Below the pieces are notes generated by a model that ran no database searches, was not told the DNA's origin, and saw nothing but the letters and a program-made list of their open reading frames with translations. A DNA stretch of 64,000 nt from Vulcanimicrobiota bacterium (lineage in GTDB: Bacteria; Pseudomonadota; Gammaproteobacteria; Xanthomonadales; Rhodanobacteraceae): the NCBI GenBank assembly GCA_903970555.1, contig CAJCJD010000120.1:1-64000 (forward strand), given 5' to 3'. Shown piece by piece: positions 45,859-55,131 of this stretch. A program made the translations under genes and the position numbers. Numbering within the stretch: position 1 is the stretch's first letter; each line of letters starts with the position of its first letter.

Positions 45859-47796
45859 TTAACGCCGCAAGGCCGCCTGCAGCAGACGACGCTGCAATCG
45901 ATCCCCCAACTTGACGGGTTCAGCTAAACCCATGCGTTCCAGCGCCGCGCCCTCTTCTGCTTTCGGTTGGCCGGGTCGCGATACCGCCTTCAGCAACTGC
46001 CACCGTCCCTTCCAACTGGTGCTGGCACTCTTGAGCCAGTTCAACGCCGGCAGCAAACGCTGCTCGATTTCGGTGAAATCGCTGCCGAATGGAAAGGACG
46101 GCAACCCACCTTTGCGCGCCAGCGGCGCAAGCGCCTCGCTCAGTTTCTCCGGAAGGTGCGCGCGCCACGTATCGGGAATCTTGAAATCCGCGGCCAGCTT
46201 GCCGTGCGATTTCGCTTCCGCCGCAAGCGCATCGATAAAGCGCGCATCGCTGATCGCCAGCATCGCCTCGATACACTCGCTGTCGCTCTTGCCGCGCAGA
46301 TCAGCGATGCCGTATTCGGTGATGACGATGTCGCGCAGATGACGCGGGATGGTGATGGTCCCGTAGCTCCAACGAATATTGGTTTCGATGCCGTTCTTGC
46401 CTTTGCGCGTGGCACGCAGCAGCAAGGTAGAGCGACCGTCGTTGAGTTCGTGCGCCATTGCCACGAAGTTGTATTGGCCGCCCACGCCGCTGACGACATG
46501 GCCATCCTCCAGCGCATCGGAAACCGCCGAGCCAAGCAGGGTCGCCATCATGCAGGTGTTGAAGAAGCGCGCGCCGCGCCGTTGCAACATGGCTAGTTGC
46601 TGGTGGTCGCCATAAAGCTGGTTGACGTTGGAGACACGGCACATATCGATCGCATCCGGATCGCTGCCGGCCGTCACCTCCAGCCAGTCGTAGAGTTCGC
46701 GCGTGCCCAGGAAGAACGCACCGCGCAGGTAATGACCACCGGGCACGTCGTCCGCCAAGCGACCTGTGCTCGCAGCCCGCTCAAGTGCAAGATTGTCCCA
46801 GCTGCGTCGCTTGAGAATGCCCGCCTTGGCGAGGTACATGAAACCATCCATCACCATTTCGCTGCAGCCGTACAACCCCGCCTTGAAACTGCCGAGGCCG
46901 CCTAGACGCCCAGCCAGCGTATGCGTGCCGCCGCCCCGATCCAGAGCAAGCAACGCCTTCCGCCACGCGATATTGTCTTGATGCCGCAGCAGCAAGCCCT
47001 TGACCAGCGCATCGGACAGCGCGCCGATCCCGATTTGCAGACAACCGCCGTCCTTTACCAGGGCGCTGGCGTGCAATCCCAATGCGTATTCGACGGTATC
47101 TATCGGCAGGCGCGGCAACGCGAACAAGCGTGGCGAAGAAGGCGGCGCCAGCTCGATATCGAAGAAATCCTGCGGCACCTCTGCGTGGCCGCCGATATAC
47201 GGCAACTCCGGATGTACCACCGCTACGCACAACGGACGCGTTTTGCCGGCAGCTTTAACGCGATCGAGGAAATCCAGCGTGAGGTCGGGATTGCAAGACA
47301 GGCTGTAACGCACGCCGGCTGACGTTTCGCGGCGCGATACCAACTGCACGAGCAGGTTGATGTCCTGCACGACCAAATCGCGCGCGACATGCGTGTAATT
47401 TTGGCTGATGTAGTTGCGTTGCGCGCTTGGCGAATGCAGCAACGCGCCGGACTGCATGTAGAACTCGTGCACGGCAACGTTGGGTAGAAGGGTTCCCCGC
47501 GCTTGATCCACCGCATACAACGGGTCGACAAAATCATCGCCAAAATGCCGCGCCAGAAAGGGGCCGAGAAAGCGCGCCTCCAGTCCTGGCTTGGGCTGCG
47601 GGCGCGTGAGCGACAACGCCGTGTACAAGGTCATCGACCGCCACGTGTCGGTTCGCATCAGGCCATACAAAGCATTGAGCAAGCCATGCGGCTTGCCCAG
47701 CCCCAAAGGCGCGGCGACGCGCAGATCCGCACCCAGCCGTTCGACGATCAGCTGCGCACAGGCGTCGGTGTCCGTAAAACGCTGCTCAGGCGACAT
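45859..47796 (-). CDS. Acetyl-CoA hydrolase/transferase family protein
   Basis: A 645-residue protein, longer than the usual 430-550 residues of this CoA-transferase family. The C-terminal two thirds have the family motifs: CLQIGIGALSDALVKGLLLR, GLYGCSEMVMDGFMYLAKAG (probable catalytic Glu), GHVVSGVGGQYNFVAMAHEL, and ITEYGIADLRGKSDSECIEA. The N-terminal 200 residues are less conserved. The ATG at 47796 is used; an in-frame ATG at 47832 is also possible. The enzyme would cleave or exchange acetyl-CoA with carboxylates, but the substrate cannot be told. Its 5' end is divergent from the PLD gene. Confidence 0.8.
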   Translation of the reverse strand: MSPEQRFTDTDACAQLIVERLGADLRVAAPLGLGKPHGLLNALYGLMRTDTWRSMTLYTALSLTRPQPKPGLEARFLGPFLARHFGDDFVDPLYAVDQARGTLLPNVAVHEFYMQSGALLHSPSAQRNYISQNYTHVARDLVVQDINLLVQLVSRRETSAGVRYSLSCNPDLTLDFLDRVKAAGKTRPLCVAVVHPELPYIGGHAEVPQDFFDIELAPPSSPRLFALPRLPIDTVEYALGLHASALVKDGGCLQIGIGALSDALVKGLLLRHQDNIAWRKALLALDRGGGTHTLAGRLGGLGSFKAGLYGCSEMVMDGFMYLAKAGILKRRSWDNLALERAASTGRLADDVPGGHYLRGAFFLGTRELYDWLEVTAGSDPDAIDMCRVSNVNQLYGDHQQLAMLQRRGARFFNTCMMATLLGSAVSDALEDGHVVSGVGGQYNFVAMAHELNDGRSTLLLRATRKGKNGIETNIRWSYGTITIPRHLRDIVITEYGIADLRGKSDSECIEAMLAISDARFIDALAAEAKSHGKLAADFKIPDTWRAHLPEKLSEALAPLARKGGLPSFPFGSDFTEIEQRLLPALNWLKSASTSWKGRWQLLKAVSRPGQPKAEEGAALERMGLAEPVKLGDRLQRRLLQAALRR

Positions 47797-47896
47797 GGGC
47801 AGATCATGCCAGAAGCATATGGAACTGAGCATGCCCCACGGTGACCCGATGTCTATCGGCGACCGGCACGGGAAAGCCAATCGATATACTCCCGGC

Positions 47897-49345
47897 ATGG
47901 TCATGATTCCGCCCGCGCCAAACAGACTGCTCGCCGAACAGGCATTAAGCCGCGCCGCGGGTGCGCCATTGGTCGGCGGCAACGCCGTGGAACTACTCAT
48001 CGATGCGCAGGCCCATTACACGGCATGGCTCGCAGCGATCCGTGGCGCGCAACAACGCGTGTTGCTGGAGAACTACATCATCCGCGACGACGAGATCGGG
48101 CGCGCATTCCGCGATGCCTTGATCGAGCGGGCACGCGATGGCGTGTTCGTCGCGGTGATTGCCGATTGGATGGGTTGCCTGGGGCAATCCGGTTCATCGT
48201 TCTGGAAGCCCCTGCGTGAGGCAAGTGGCCTCGTGCGGATCTTCAATCCACCGCAGTTCGGGCATTCGCTGGGATGGATGAGCCGCGACCATCGCAAGCA
48301 ATTGGTGGTCGATGGTCGGCTGGGCTTTCTGTCCGGGGTATGCATCAGCGCGAAGTGGCTGGGTGATGCCGCACGCGACATGGCCCCGTGGCGCGATACC
48401 GGCGTAAGCCTGCGCGGGCCTGCGGTGATTGAGTTGGAGGCCGCGTTTGCCGATAGCTGGGCCGCTTGCGGCACACCTCTTCCGGCTTTCACACCTCAAC
48501 AAGAAGACGAACAGGCTGGCGGCGTCGCGCTGCGCGTCATCGCCACGCAGCCAGCAACGGCCGGCATGTATCGGCTCGATCAGATGATCGCCGCGATGGC
48601 GCGCCACACCCTGTGGCTTACCGATGCCTATTTCATCGGCGTCGCGCCCTACGTGCAGGCGCTATCGGCCGCCGCACGCGATGGCGTCGACGTACGCCTG
48701 CTGGTGCCCGGCACCAGCGACATCCCCATCGTCGCGAACATGTCCCGCTCCGGTTACCGCCCGCTGCTGAAAGCGGGCATTCGGGTGTTCGAATGGAACG
48801 GCTCGATGTTGCACGCCAAGACGGCGGTGGCGGATGGCCAATGGGCACGCGTGGGCTCGTCCAACCTTAACGTTGCCAGCTGGTTGAACAATCGCGAGAT
48901 CGATGTCGCCGTGGAAGACGCCGGCTTCGCTACGCAGCTCGCCGACCAATACGAAAAGGATCTACAGAACGCCACCGAGATCGTACTGACGCCACGCCGA
49001 TACCGACGTGGCGAGCGCGTACGCCGCAGCGAAGCGCGTCGACCAGAGCACAAACATCTCGGTGGCAGTTCCAGTCGCGCAGCGGCAGGCGCCCTACGCA
49101 TCGCCAATTCGGTGGGTGCCGCACTGACGGAACGGCGCGTATTGGGGGACACCGAAAGCGGCACGCTGGCGGGTACGGCTGTGTTGCTCGCCGTGCTGGC
49201 TATCGTGGCGATCGCGTGGCCGGCCGTTATCGGTTGGCCTGTTGGACTGATCGCCATCTGGTTCGCGATCAATACGGGCATTCGCGCCTGGCATTTGCGC
49301 CGGCGGCATCTGCGTCGTACCCGAGATATCGACCCGCACGATTGA
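47897..49345 (+). CDS. Phospholipase D-family protein, cardiolipin synthase-like
   Basis: A 482-residue enzyme with two HKD motifs: SRDHRKQLVVDGRLGFLSGV and LHAKTAVADGQWARVGSSNL, with Ser/Asn partners downstream. ClsB-type cardiolipin synthases share this layout. Two membrane helices near the C-terminus (AVLLAVLAIVAIAWPAVIGW, LIAIWFAINTGIRAWHLRRR) are an addition. It starts at the ATG at 47897, 7 bp after a TATACT box, so the transcript may have almost no leader. The product is probably a phosphatidyl transferase making cardiolipin at the inner membrane. Confidence 0.82.
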   Translation: MVMIPPAPNRLLAEQALSRAAGAPLVGGNAVELLIDAQAHYTAWLAAIRGAQQRVLLENYIIRDDEIGRAFRDALIERARDGVFVAVIADWMGCLGQSGSSFWKPLREASGLVRIFNPPQFGHSLGWMSRDHRKQLVVDGRLGFLSGVCISAKWLGDAARDMAPWRDTGVSLRGPAVIELEAAFADSWAACGTPLPAFTPQQEDEQAGGVALRVIATQPATAGMYRLDQMIAAMARHTLWLTDAYFIGVAPYVQALSAAARDGVDVRLLVPGTSDIPIVANMSRSGYRPLLKAGIRVFEWNGSMLHAKTAVADGQWARVGSSNLNVASWLNNREIDVAVEDAGFATQLADQYEKDLQNATEIVLTPRRYRRGERVRRSEARRPEHKHLGGSSSRAAAGALRIANSVGAALTERRVLGDTESGTLAGTAVLLAVLAIVAIAWPAVIGWPVGLIAIWFAINTGIRAWHLRRRHLRRTRDIDPHD

Positions 49346-49477
49346 GGGCACCGCCCCGCTAGAAATCGTTAAAATTTCCTTTCAATCAATCATTTGAACG
49401 CCAAGCCTGAGAGACAACCTGCGCATGAAGCGCCAATCGGATGTTCTCCAAGCCGTTCGTGCTAGTCTCCCGCCTCC

Positions 49478-50845
49478 ATGCACGCGCCCGACGACCTCAG
49501 CGACGATGCCGGCGGTCAGCCGCCACGGCACATCCTTACTCCCAGCACGCTCAACCGATTGGTGCGCGGCTTGCTGGAAGATGCGCTGCCGCTGGTGTGG
49601 ATCGAAGGCGAGTTATCCAACGTGGCCAGGCCCGCATCGGGCCATCTGTACTTCACCTTGAAGGACAGTGCGGCGCAGGTGCGCTGCGCCATGTTCAAAC
49701 CCAAGACCACTTGGCTGCGCTTCAAGCCAACCGATGGCATGCAGGTACTGGTTCGCGCGCGTGTCGGCTTGTACGAACCGCGTGGTGAATTCCAGTTGGT
49801 CGCCGAGCATATGGAACCGGCCGGCGAAGGTGCCCTGCAACGCGAGTTCGAACGGCTAAAAGCGCAGCTGGATGCCGAAGGCCTATTCGCTGCCGAGCGC
49901 AAACGCGCGCTCCCCCGTTTTGCTCGCCGTATTGGCGTCATCACCTCCGCCACCGGTGCAGCAATCCGCGATGTGCTGAGCGTATTGGCACGCCGTTGGC
50001 CATTGGTGGATGTGGATGTCCTTCCTGTTCCCGTTCAAGGCCGCGAAGCACCCCCGGCAATCGTAACCATGCTACGGAAAGCGGCTGCATCGGGTCGCTA
50101 CGATGTCTTGCTGCTCACCCGCGGCGGCGGTTCGTTGGAAGACCTCTGGGCCTTCAACGACGAACGCGTCGCCCGCGCGATCCATGCCAGCACGGTACCG
50201 GTCGTTAGCGCCGTCGGGCATGAGATCGATTTCAGCATCGCCGATTTCGTCGCCGATCTGCGCGCACCAACCCCGTCGGCGGCAGCTGAATTGCTGGTGC
50301 CCGACGCCCTCGCCTTGCGGAGGCATCTCGAACAACTTCGTCAACGCATTGTTGCCATCCAGGAACGGCGCCTGCAGGCGCGTATCCAACGCATCGATCA
50401 CTTGCTGGCGCGTCTGCAATCACAACGCCCTCAAGCCCGTCTGGCACGCGATCGCGAACGCTTGGTGCAACTGCGTCGCCGTCTGCTTGGCGCGCGACAA
50501 GCACAGTCCACGCAATGGATGGTTCGTCTCGAACGTGCACACGCGCGTTTGCTCGCCCAGCACCCAAAGCAACGCCTAGCCCTATGGCGCCAACAACTCG
50601 ACCAGCAGGCCACAAACCTGCGCCGATCGATGGAACACACGCTGGAACGCGAGCGCCTGACCTTGCAACAAACCGCACGCGCCTTGCATGCGGTCAGCCC
50701 GCTGGCCACGCTTGAACGCGGCTATACGATTCTGTTCGATGCCGATGGCAAGGTGCTGCGTTCGGCACAAAATGTTGCCGTCGATACACCACTGCGTGCC
50801 CGCCTTGCCGACGGTGAGTTGCCGTTGCGCGTCAGCGACGAGTGA
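49478..50845 (+). CDS. xseA: Exodeoxyribonuclease VII large subunit
   Basis: A 455-residue subunit of the single-strand exonuclease. The N-terminal OB fold is LPLVWIEGELSNVARPASGH followed by LYFTLKDSAAQVRCAMF. The catalytic core has RFARRIGVITSATGAAIRDV, LLTRGGGSLEDLWAFNDERV and STVPVVSAVGHEIDFSIADF. Long helices follow (about 290-420), and the C-terminal segment is LERGYTILFDADGKVLRSA. The length is normal. xseB is not nearby. Confidence 0.96.
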   Translation: MHAPDDLSDDAGGQPPRHILTPSTLNRLVRGLLEDALPLVWIEGELSNVARPASGHLYFTLKDSAAQVRCAMFKPKTTWLRFKPTDGMQVLVRARVGLYEPRGEFQLVAEHMEPAGEGALQREFERLKAQLDAEGLFAAERKRALPRFARRIGVITSATGAAIRDVLSVLARRWPLVDVDVLPVPVQGREAPPAIVTMLRKAAASGRYDVLLLTRGGGSLEDLWAFNDERVARAIHASTVPVVSAVGHEIDFSIADFVADLRAPTPSAAAELLVPDALALRRHLEQLRQRIVAIQERRLQARIQRIDHLLARLQSQRPQARLARDRERLVQLRRRLLGARQAQSTQWMVRLERAHARLLAQHPKQRLALWRQQLDQQATNLRRSMEHTLERERLTLQQTARALHAVSPLATLERGYTILFDADGKVLRSAQNVAVDTPLRARLADGELPLRVSDE

Positions 50846-50914
50846 CTGCTGACATCTCACAGGATTTGAACGGGTCGAGTAGCATGCTTCGCATCTTCAC
50901 CACGGAGGCGATCC

Positions 50915-52558
50915 ATGAAGGCTGCGACCTTGTTCGTGAAAGCGTTGGAAGCCGAAGGGGTGCACAGCATCTTCGGCGTACCCGGTGAAGAAAACCTGGA
51001 TTTCGTCGAAGCCCTGCGCGAATCCTCGATTCGACTGATCGTTACTCGTCACGAACAAGCCGCCGGCTTCATGGCCGCCACGTGGGGCAGGCTTACCGGC
51101 GAAGCTGGCGTGGCACTCTCCACGCTAGGCCCCGGCGCCACCAACCTGGTCACCGCTGCCGCATATGCCCAGCTCGGTGCGATGCCGATGCTGATGATCA
51201 CTGGGCAGAAGCCCATTCGCACGCACAAGCAAGGCATGTTTCAGTTGGTCGACGTGGTCGACATGATGCAGCCGCTGACCAAGTACACTCGACAGATTGT
51301 CTCGGCGGGGACGATCCCCGCGCGTGTTCGCGAAGCGTTCCGGCGCGCGGAAGAAGAACGCCCCGGCGCTGTGCATCTGGAACTACCCGAAGACATCGCC
51401 CGCGACGAAGTCGACGACGCGATCCTGCTACCCACCGAATACTCGCGCCGGCCCTCGCCTGACGATGCGGCATTGGTGCAGGCCGGGGAAGCGATCTGCA
51501 ATGCCAAACACCCGATCCTGATGATTGGTGCCGCGGCCAATCGTCAGCGCACCGCCGTCGCGTTGCGCGCCTTCATCGACAAACTCGGCATCCCCTTTTT
51601 CACCACGCAGATGGGCAAGGGTGTGGTCGATGAGGATCACCATCTATGGCTCGGCAACGCCGCGCTGTCCGATGGCGACTTCGTCCATCGCGCCATTGAT
51701 GCGGCCGACGTCATCATCAATGCGGGGCATGACGTGGTGGAAAAGCCGCCGTTCTTTATGCATCGCGGACGGCGCACGGTCATCCACATCAACTTCTCCT
51801 CGGCCGAAGTGGATACGGTTTATTTCCCGCAGATCGAAGTGGTCGGCGATATTGCCCACACCATCGAACGGCTGACGGATGCACTGAGCCCCCAACCTCA
51901 CTGGGACTTCAGCTTCTTCGATAAAGTGCGCAACGCTTTTCACGAGCAGCTTACCCACTACGTCGACGATGAACGCTTTCCCATGCACCCCGTACGTATC
52001 GTGGACGACACGCGCAAATACATGCCGGACGACGGCATCCTGTGTCTCGACAACGGCATGTATAAGCTGTGGTACGCGCGTTACTACAAAGCGCGCCAGC
52101 CCAACACCGTGCTACTCGACAATGCGTTAGCCACGATGGGTGCAGGACTGCCTTCGGCAATGGCCGCAAAGCTGGTTTACCCGGAACGCAAAGTGCTGGC
52201 GATTTGCGGCGATGGCGGTTTCATGATGAATGCGCAAGAGCTGGAGACGGCCGTACGCTTGAAGCTCGACCTGGTGATTCTGCTGGTGCGCGACGATGCC
52301 TACGGCATGATCCGTTGGAAACAGGCCGACATGGGTTACGTGGATTTCGGCATGCAGTTTAGCAATCCCGACTTTGTTCGCTTTGCCGAAGCGCACGGTG
52401 CACATGGTCACCGCCCCGCGAGCGCCGATGAATTCCTGCCCACATTGAAACGCGCCTACGACGAGGGCGGCGTGCATCTGATCGATCTGGCCATCGACTA
52501 TTCCGTCAACCATCGCGTGCTCGACGAAGAAATCCACCGTCTAAGCGCTGCTGTCTGA
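50915..52558 (+). CDS. Acetolactate synthase-type thiamine pyrophosphate enzyme (large subunit)
   Basis: A 547-residue ThDP enzyme. The N-terminal PYR domain has KALEAEGVHSIFGVPGEENL with the activating Glu in TRHEQAAGFMAATWGRLTGE. The central domain binds FAD in family members. The PP domain has ICGDGGFMMNAQELETAVRL and VILLVRDDAYGMIRWKQAD, which coordinate ThDP and Mg. No small subunit gene is adjacent, so it resembles catabolic AlsS-type synthases making acetolactate from pyruvate, though related decarboxylases are possible. It is followed 15 bp later by an aldehyde dehydrogenase gene. Confidence 0.85.
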   Translation: MKAATLFVKALEAEGVHSIFGVPGEENLDFVEALRESSIRLIVTRHEQAAGFMAATWGRLTGEAGVALSTLGPGATNLVTAAAYAQLGAMPMLMITGQKPIRTHKQGMFQLVDVVDMMQPLTKYTRQIVSAGTIPARVREAFRRAEEERPGAVHLELPEDIARDEVDDAILLPTEYSRRPSPDDAALVQAGEAICNAKHPILMIGAAANRQRTAVALRAFIDKLGIPFFTTQMGKGVVDEDHHLWLGNAALSDGDFVHRAIDAADVIINAGHDVVEKPPFFMHRGRRTVIHINFSSAEVDTVYFPQIEVVGDIAHTIERLTDALSPQPHWDFSFFDKVRNAFHEQLTHYVDDERFPMHPVRIVDDTRKYMPDDGILCLDNGMYKLWYARYYKARQPNTVLLDNALATMGAGLPSAMAAKLVYPERKVLAICGDGGFMMNAQELETAVRLKLDLVILLVRDDAYGMIRWKQADMGYVDFGMQFSNPDFVRFAEAHGAHGHRPASADEFLPTLKRAYDEGGVHLIDLAIDYSVNHRVLDEEIHRLSAAV

Positions 52559-52573
52559 TTCTCGGGAGTGACC

Positions 52574-54004
52574 GTGTTGGAAAAGACCTATCCCTACTAC
52601 CTTGCCAACCAGCCACAGACCTCCAAGACCACGATGGAGGTCTACGACAAATACAGCGGCAAAGTCGCAACACGCGTGGCGGTACCTGATGCGAGCGCTA
52701 CCGAAAAAGCGATCAAGGCGGCGGTGAAAGCCACCGCTCCGATGAAGGACTTCCGTCCATGGGCCCGGCAAGCCGTACTTCAGCATTGCGCCACGCGTTT
52801 CCAGGAGCGCCACGAAGAACTGGCCATGGCGCTTTGCATCGAGGCCGGCAAGCCGATCAAGGATTCCGCCGGCGAAGTGACGCGGTTGATCGAAACCTTC
52901 CGTATTGCCGCCGAAGAAGCCGTGCGTATGAACGGCGAAACGCTGAATCTGGAACTGGCCCCGCGCTTGAACGGCTATCACGGTTACACCAAGCGCGTGC
53001 CGCTGGGGCCGGTGTCGTTTATTACGCCGTTCAATTTTCCGTTGAACCTTGTTGCTCACAAAGTGGCCCCGGCAATCGCTGCCGGCTGTCCCTTTGTGTT
53101 GAAGCCTTCTGAAAAAACGCCGATTGGCGCACTGATCATCGGCGAGATATTGGCCGAAACCGATCTGCCGAAAGGCGCGTTCTCCATACTGACGCTAGAT
53201 GGCAAACACGCCACACCGCTGGTCGAGGACGAACGCCTGAAACTGCTTTCCTTCACGGGTGGCCAGATCGGCTGGGATCTCAAAACCAAGGCCGGCCGTA
53301 AGAAGGTGACGCTGGAGCTCGGCGGCAATGCAGCGTGCATCATCGATGCCGACCAGAAACCGCACCTGGATAAAGTGATCGAACGGCTGATCTTCGGCGC
53401 CTTCTATCAATCCGGTCAAAGTTGCATCAGCGTGCAGCGTATCTACGCACACGCATCGATTTACGACGAATTGAAAAAGCGCCTTGTCGACGCGGTGAAA
53501 CAGCTCAAGGCCGGCGACCCCAAAAAGAAGGACGTATTCCTCGGCCCCATGATTGACGAAGCCGCCGCCGAACGTTTGCAAGGGTGGATCGATGAAGCCC
53601 AAAAAGCCGGCGGCAAAATTCTCTGCGGCGGCAAGCGCAAAGGCAACATGCTCGAAGCGACGCTGATGGAAAACGTGCCTAAAAATACCAAGGCCAACCG
53701 GATGGAGGCCTTCGGCCCCTTTGCCCTGTTAGAACCCTTCAAAAAGATCGACGATGCCATCGCCATGGTCAACGATTCGGACTACGGACTGCAGGCCGGT
53801 ATCTTCACCGATAGCCTCGATCACGCGATGCGCGCATGGAACGGATTGGAGCAAGGCGGGGTGATCGTCAACGACGTTCCCAGCTTTCGCGTGGACAACA
53901 TGCCCTACGGCGGCATCAAGCTTTCCGGCATAGGTCGCGAGGGTATTCGCTATGCGATCGAGGATATGACGGAGATCCGCTTGATGGTGATGCGCGAAGG
54001 CTAA
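52574..54004 (+). CDS. NAD(P)-dependent aldehyde dehydrogenase
   Basis: A 476-residue ALDH-superfamily enzyme from a GTG at 52574 with GGGAG upstream. It has the cofactor segment VSFITPFNFPLNLVAHKVAP, the Gly-rich SFTGGQIGWDLKTKAGRKK, the general base Glu in VTLELGGNAACIID and the nucleophile Cys in FYQSGQSCISVQR. The C-terminal MEAFGPFALLEPF and GGIKLSGIGREGIRYAIEDM are standard. The substrate is not deducible. It is co-directional with the acetolactate synthase gene, so the two may handle related C2-C4 carbonyls. Confidence 0.85.
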   Translation: MLEKTYPYYLANQPQTSKTTMEVYDKYSGKVATRVAVPDASATEKAIKAAVKATAPMKDFRPWARQAVLQHCATRFQERHEELAMALCIEAGKPIKDSAGEVTRLIETFRIAAEEAVRMNGETLNLELAPRLNGYHGYTKRVPLGPVSFITPFNFPLNLVAHKVAPAIAAGCPFVLKPSEKTPIGALIIGEILAETDLPKGAFSILTLDGKHATPLVEDERLKLLSFTGGQIGWDLKTKAGRKKVTLELGGNAACIIDADQKPHLDKVIERLIFGAFYQSGQSCISVQRIYAHASIYDELKKRLVDAVKQLKAGDPKKKDVFLGPMIDEAAAERLQGWIDEAQKAGGKILCGGKRKGNMLEATLMENVPKNTKANRMEAFGPFALLEPFKKIDDAIAMVNDSDYGLQAGIFTDSLDHAMRAWNGLEQGGVIVNDVPSFRVDNMPYGGIKLSGIGREGIRYAIEDMTEIRLMVMREG

Positions 54005-54954
54005 CGCGCGTCGGCAGAACTCGTCGCATCATTTGCCACTTGCCGCAGCCGATTCACGTCGCGCAGCGGCGGGGCGCCGTGTTGTCGGCTGTATTCGCGG
54101 CTGAACTGCGAAGGGCTTTCATAGCCGACACGGTGCGCCGCCGTGGCCACATCGCAGCCCTCGGTCAACAGCAGGCGGCGGGCTTCATGCAGGCGCAGCA
54201 ATTTCTGGTATTGCAGCGGGCTCATCGCAGTGATTTCGCGAAAATGATGATGCAATGACGAAGCACTCATGTTCACCATGTTCGCCAGATCCCTGATACG
54301 CAGCGGCTTGTTGTAATGCTGCTTCAACCACTGGATCGCACGCGCAATGTGTTGCCCCTGGCCGCCCGCTGTGGCGATCTGCGCCAATCGGGCGCCCTGC
54401 TCTCCGGTAAGCAAGCGGTAAATCAGCTCACGCTCGATCAGCGGCGCGAGCAGCGGCAGATCGTGCGGGGAATCGAGCAGTCGCACCAGGCGCAGCAATG
54501 GATCGAGAATTTCCGTGCTGATCGGACTCAATGCCAGCCCACGCGCCGTGGCCGTTGCCGGCTTGGGCAGCTTCACCTCGGACAACCACTCGCTGATACG
54601 CACGGGATTAAGGCGTAGCGTGATGCACAAACAGGGCTGGTTGTACGAAGCGCGCATGACCTGCGCCGATACCGGCACGTCGATCGAACTGATCAGGTAG
54701 TGCCCGTTCTGCTGCTCGAAACGCTCCTCACCTAACAGGATGTGCTTGTCGCCCTGAAGCAGCAAGCCTAGACAGGGCTCGTAAAGGGCACAGCTGCGGT
54801 CGCTGGGCGAGTCCGCGCGGAAGAACGACAGCGCCGGCCATGCGGTAGGCGTCACGCCCTCCGTCTGGGCGTATCGTTCAACGATGGCTGTCAATTCCTC
54901 GCGCCCCTTAACCAGGGGCGAGTGCAGCGCAATCGGCTTCAGCTGGCTATTCAT
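54001..54954 (-). CDS. AraC-family transcriptional regulator with AraC_N domain
   Basis: A 317-residue regulator. The N-terminal domain fits the AraC_N type found near alcohol dehydrogenases (SFFRADSPSDRSCALYEPCL, GLLLQGDKHILLGEERFEQ, YLISSIDVPVSAQVM). The C-terminal double helix-turn-helix contains IRDLANMVNMSASSLHHHFR and VATAAHRVGYESPSQFSREY. It is divergent from the zinc alcohol dehydrogenase gene, its likely target. Its 3' end overlaps the aldehyde dehydrogenase stop by 4 bp. Confidence 0.87.
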   Translation of the reverse strand: MNSQLKPIALHSPLVKGREELTAIVERYAQTEGVTPTAWPALSFFRADSPSDRSCALYEPCLGLLLQGDKHILLGEERFEQQNGHYLISSIDVPVSAQVMRASYNQPCLCITLRLNPVRISEWLSEVKLPKPATATARGLALSPISTEILDPLLRLVRLLDSPHDLPLLAPLIERELIYRLLTGEQGARLAQIATAGGQGQHIARAIQWLKQHYNKPLRIRDLANMVNMSASSLHHHFREITAMSPLQYQKLLRLHEARRLLLTEGCDVATAAHRVGYESPSQFSREYSRQHGAPPLRDVNRLRQVANDATSSADAR

Positions 54955-55131
54955 AAGAGCAAAATAAGGTTCTGCTGGAGTCCATAGATTGCCTGTTCCT
55001 GCAGGCGATGGCGAGCCGTCGCCGAGAGACTTTGCAGAATCGGGCAAGCATTTCGCAGGATCCGGCTACCTGAACGTCGCCACGCTGCGCATACTTGTCG
55101 CCTGCTCGTCCCCCGTCCTCAGGAGAAGAAC

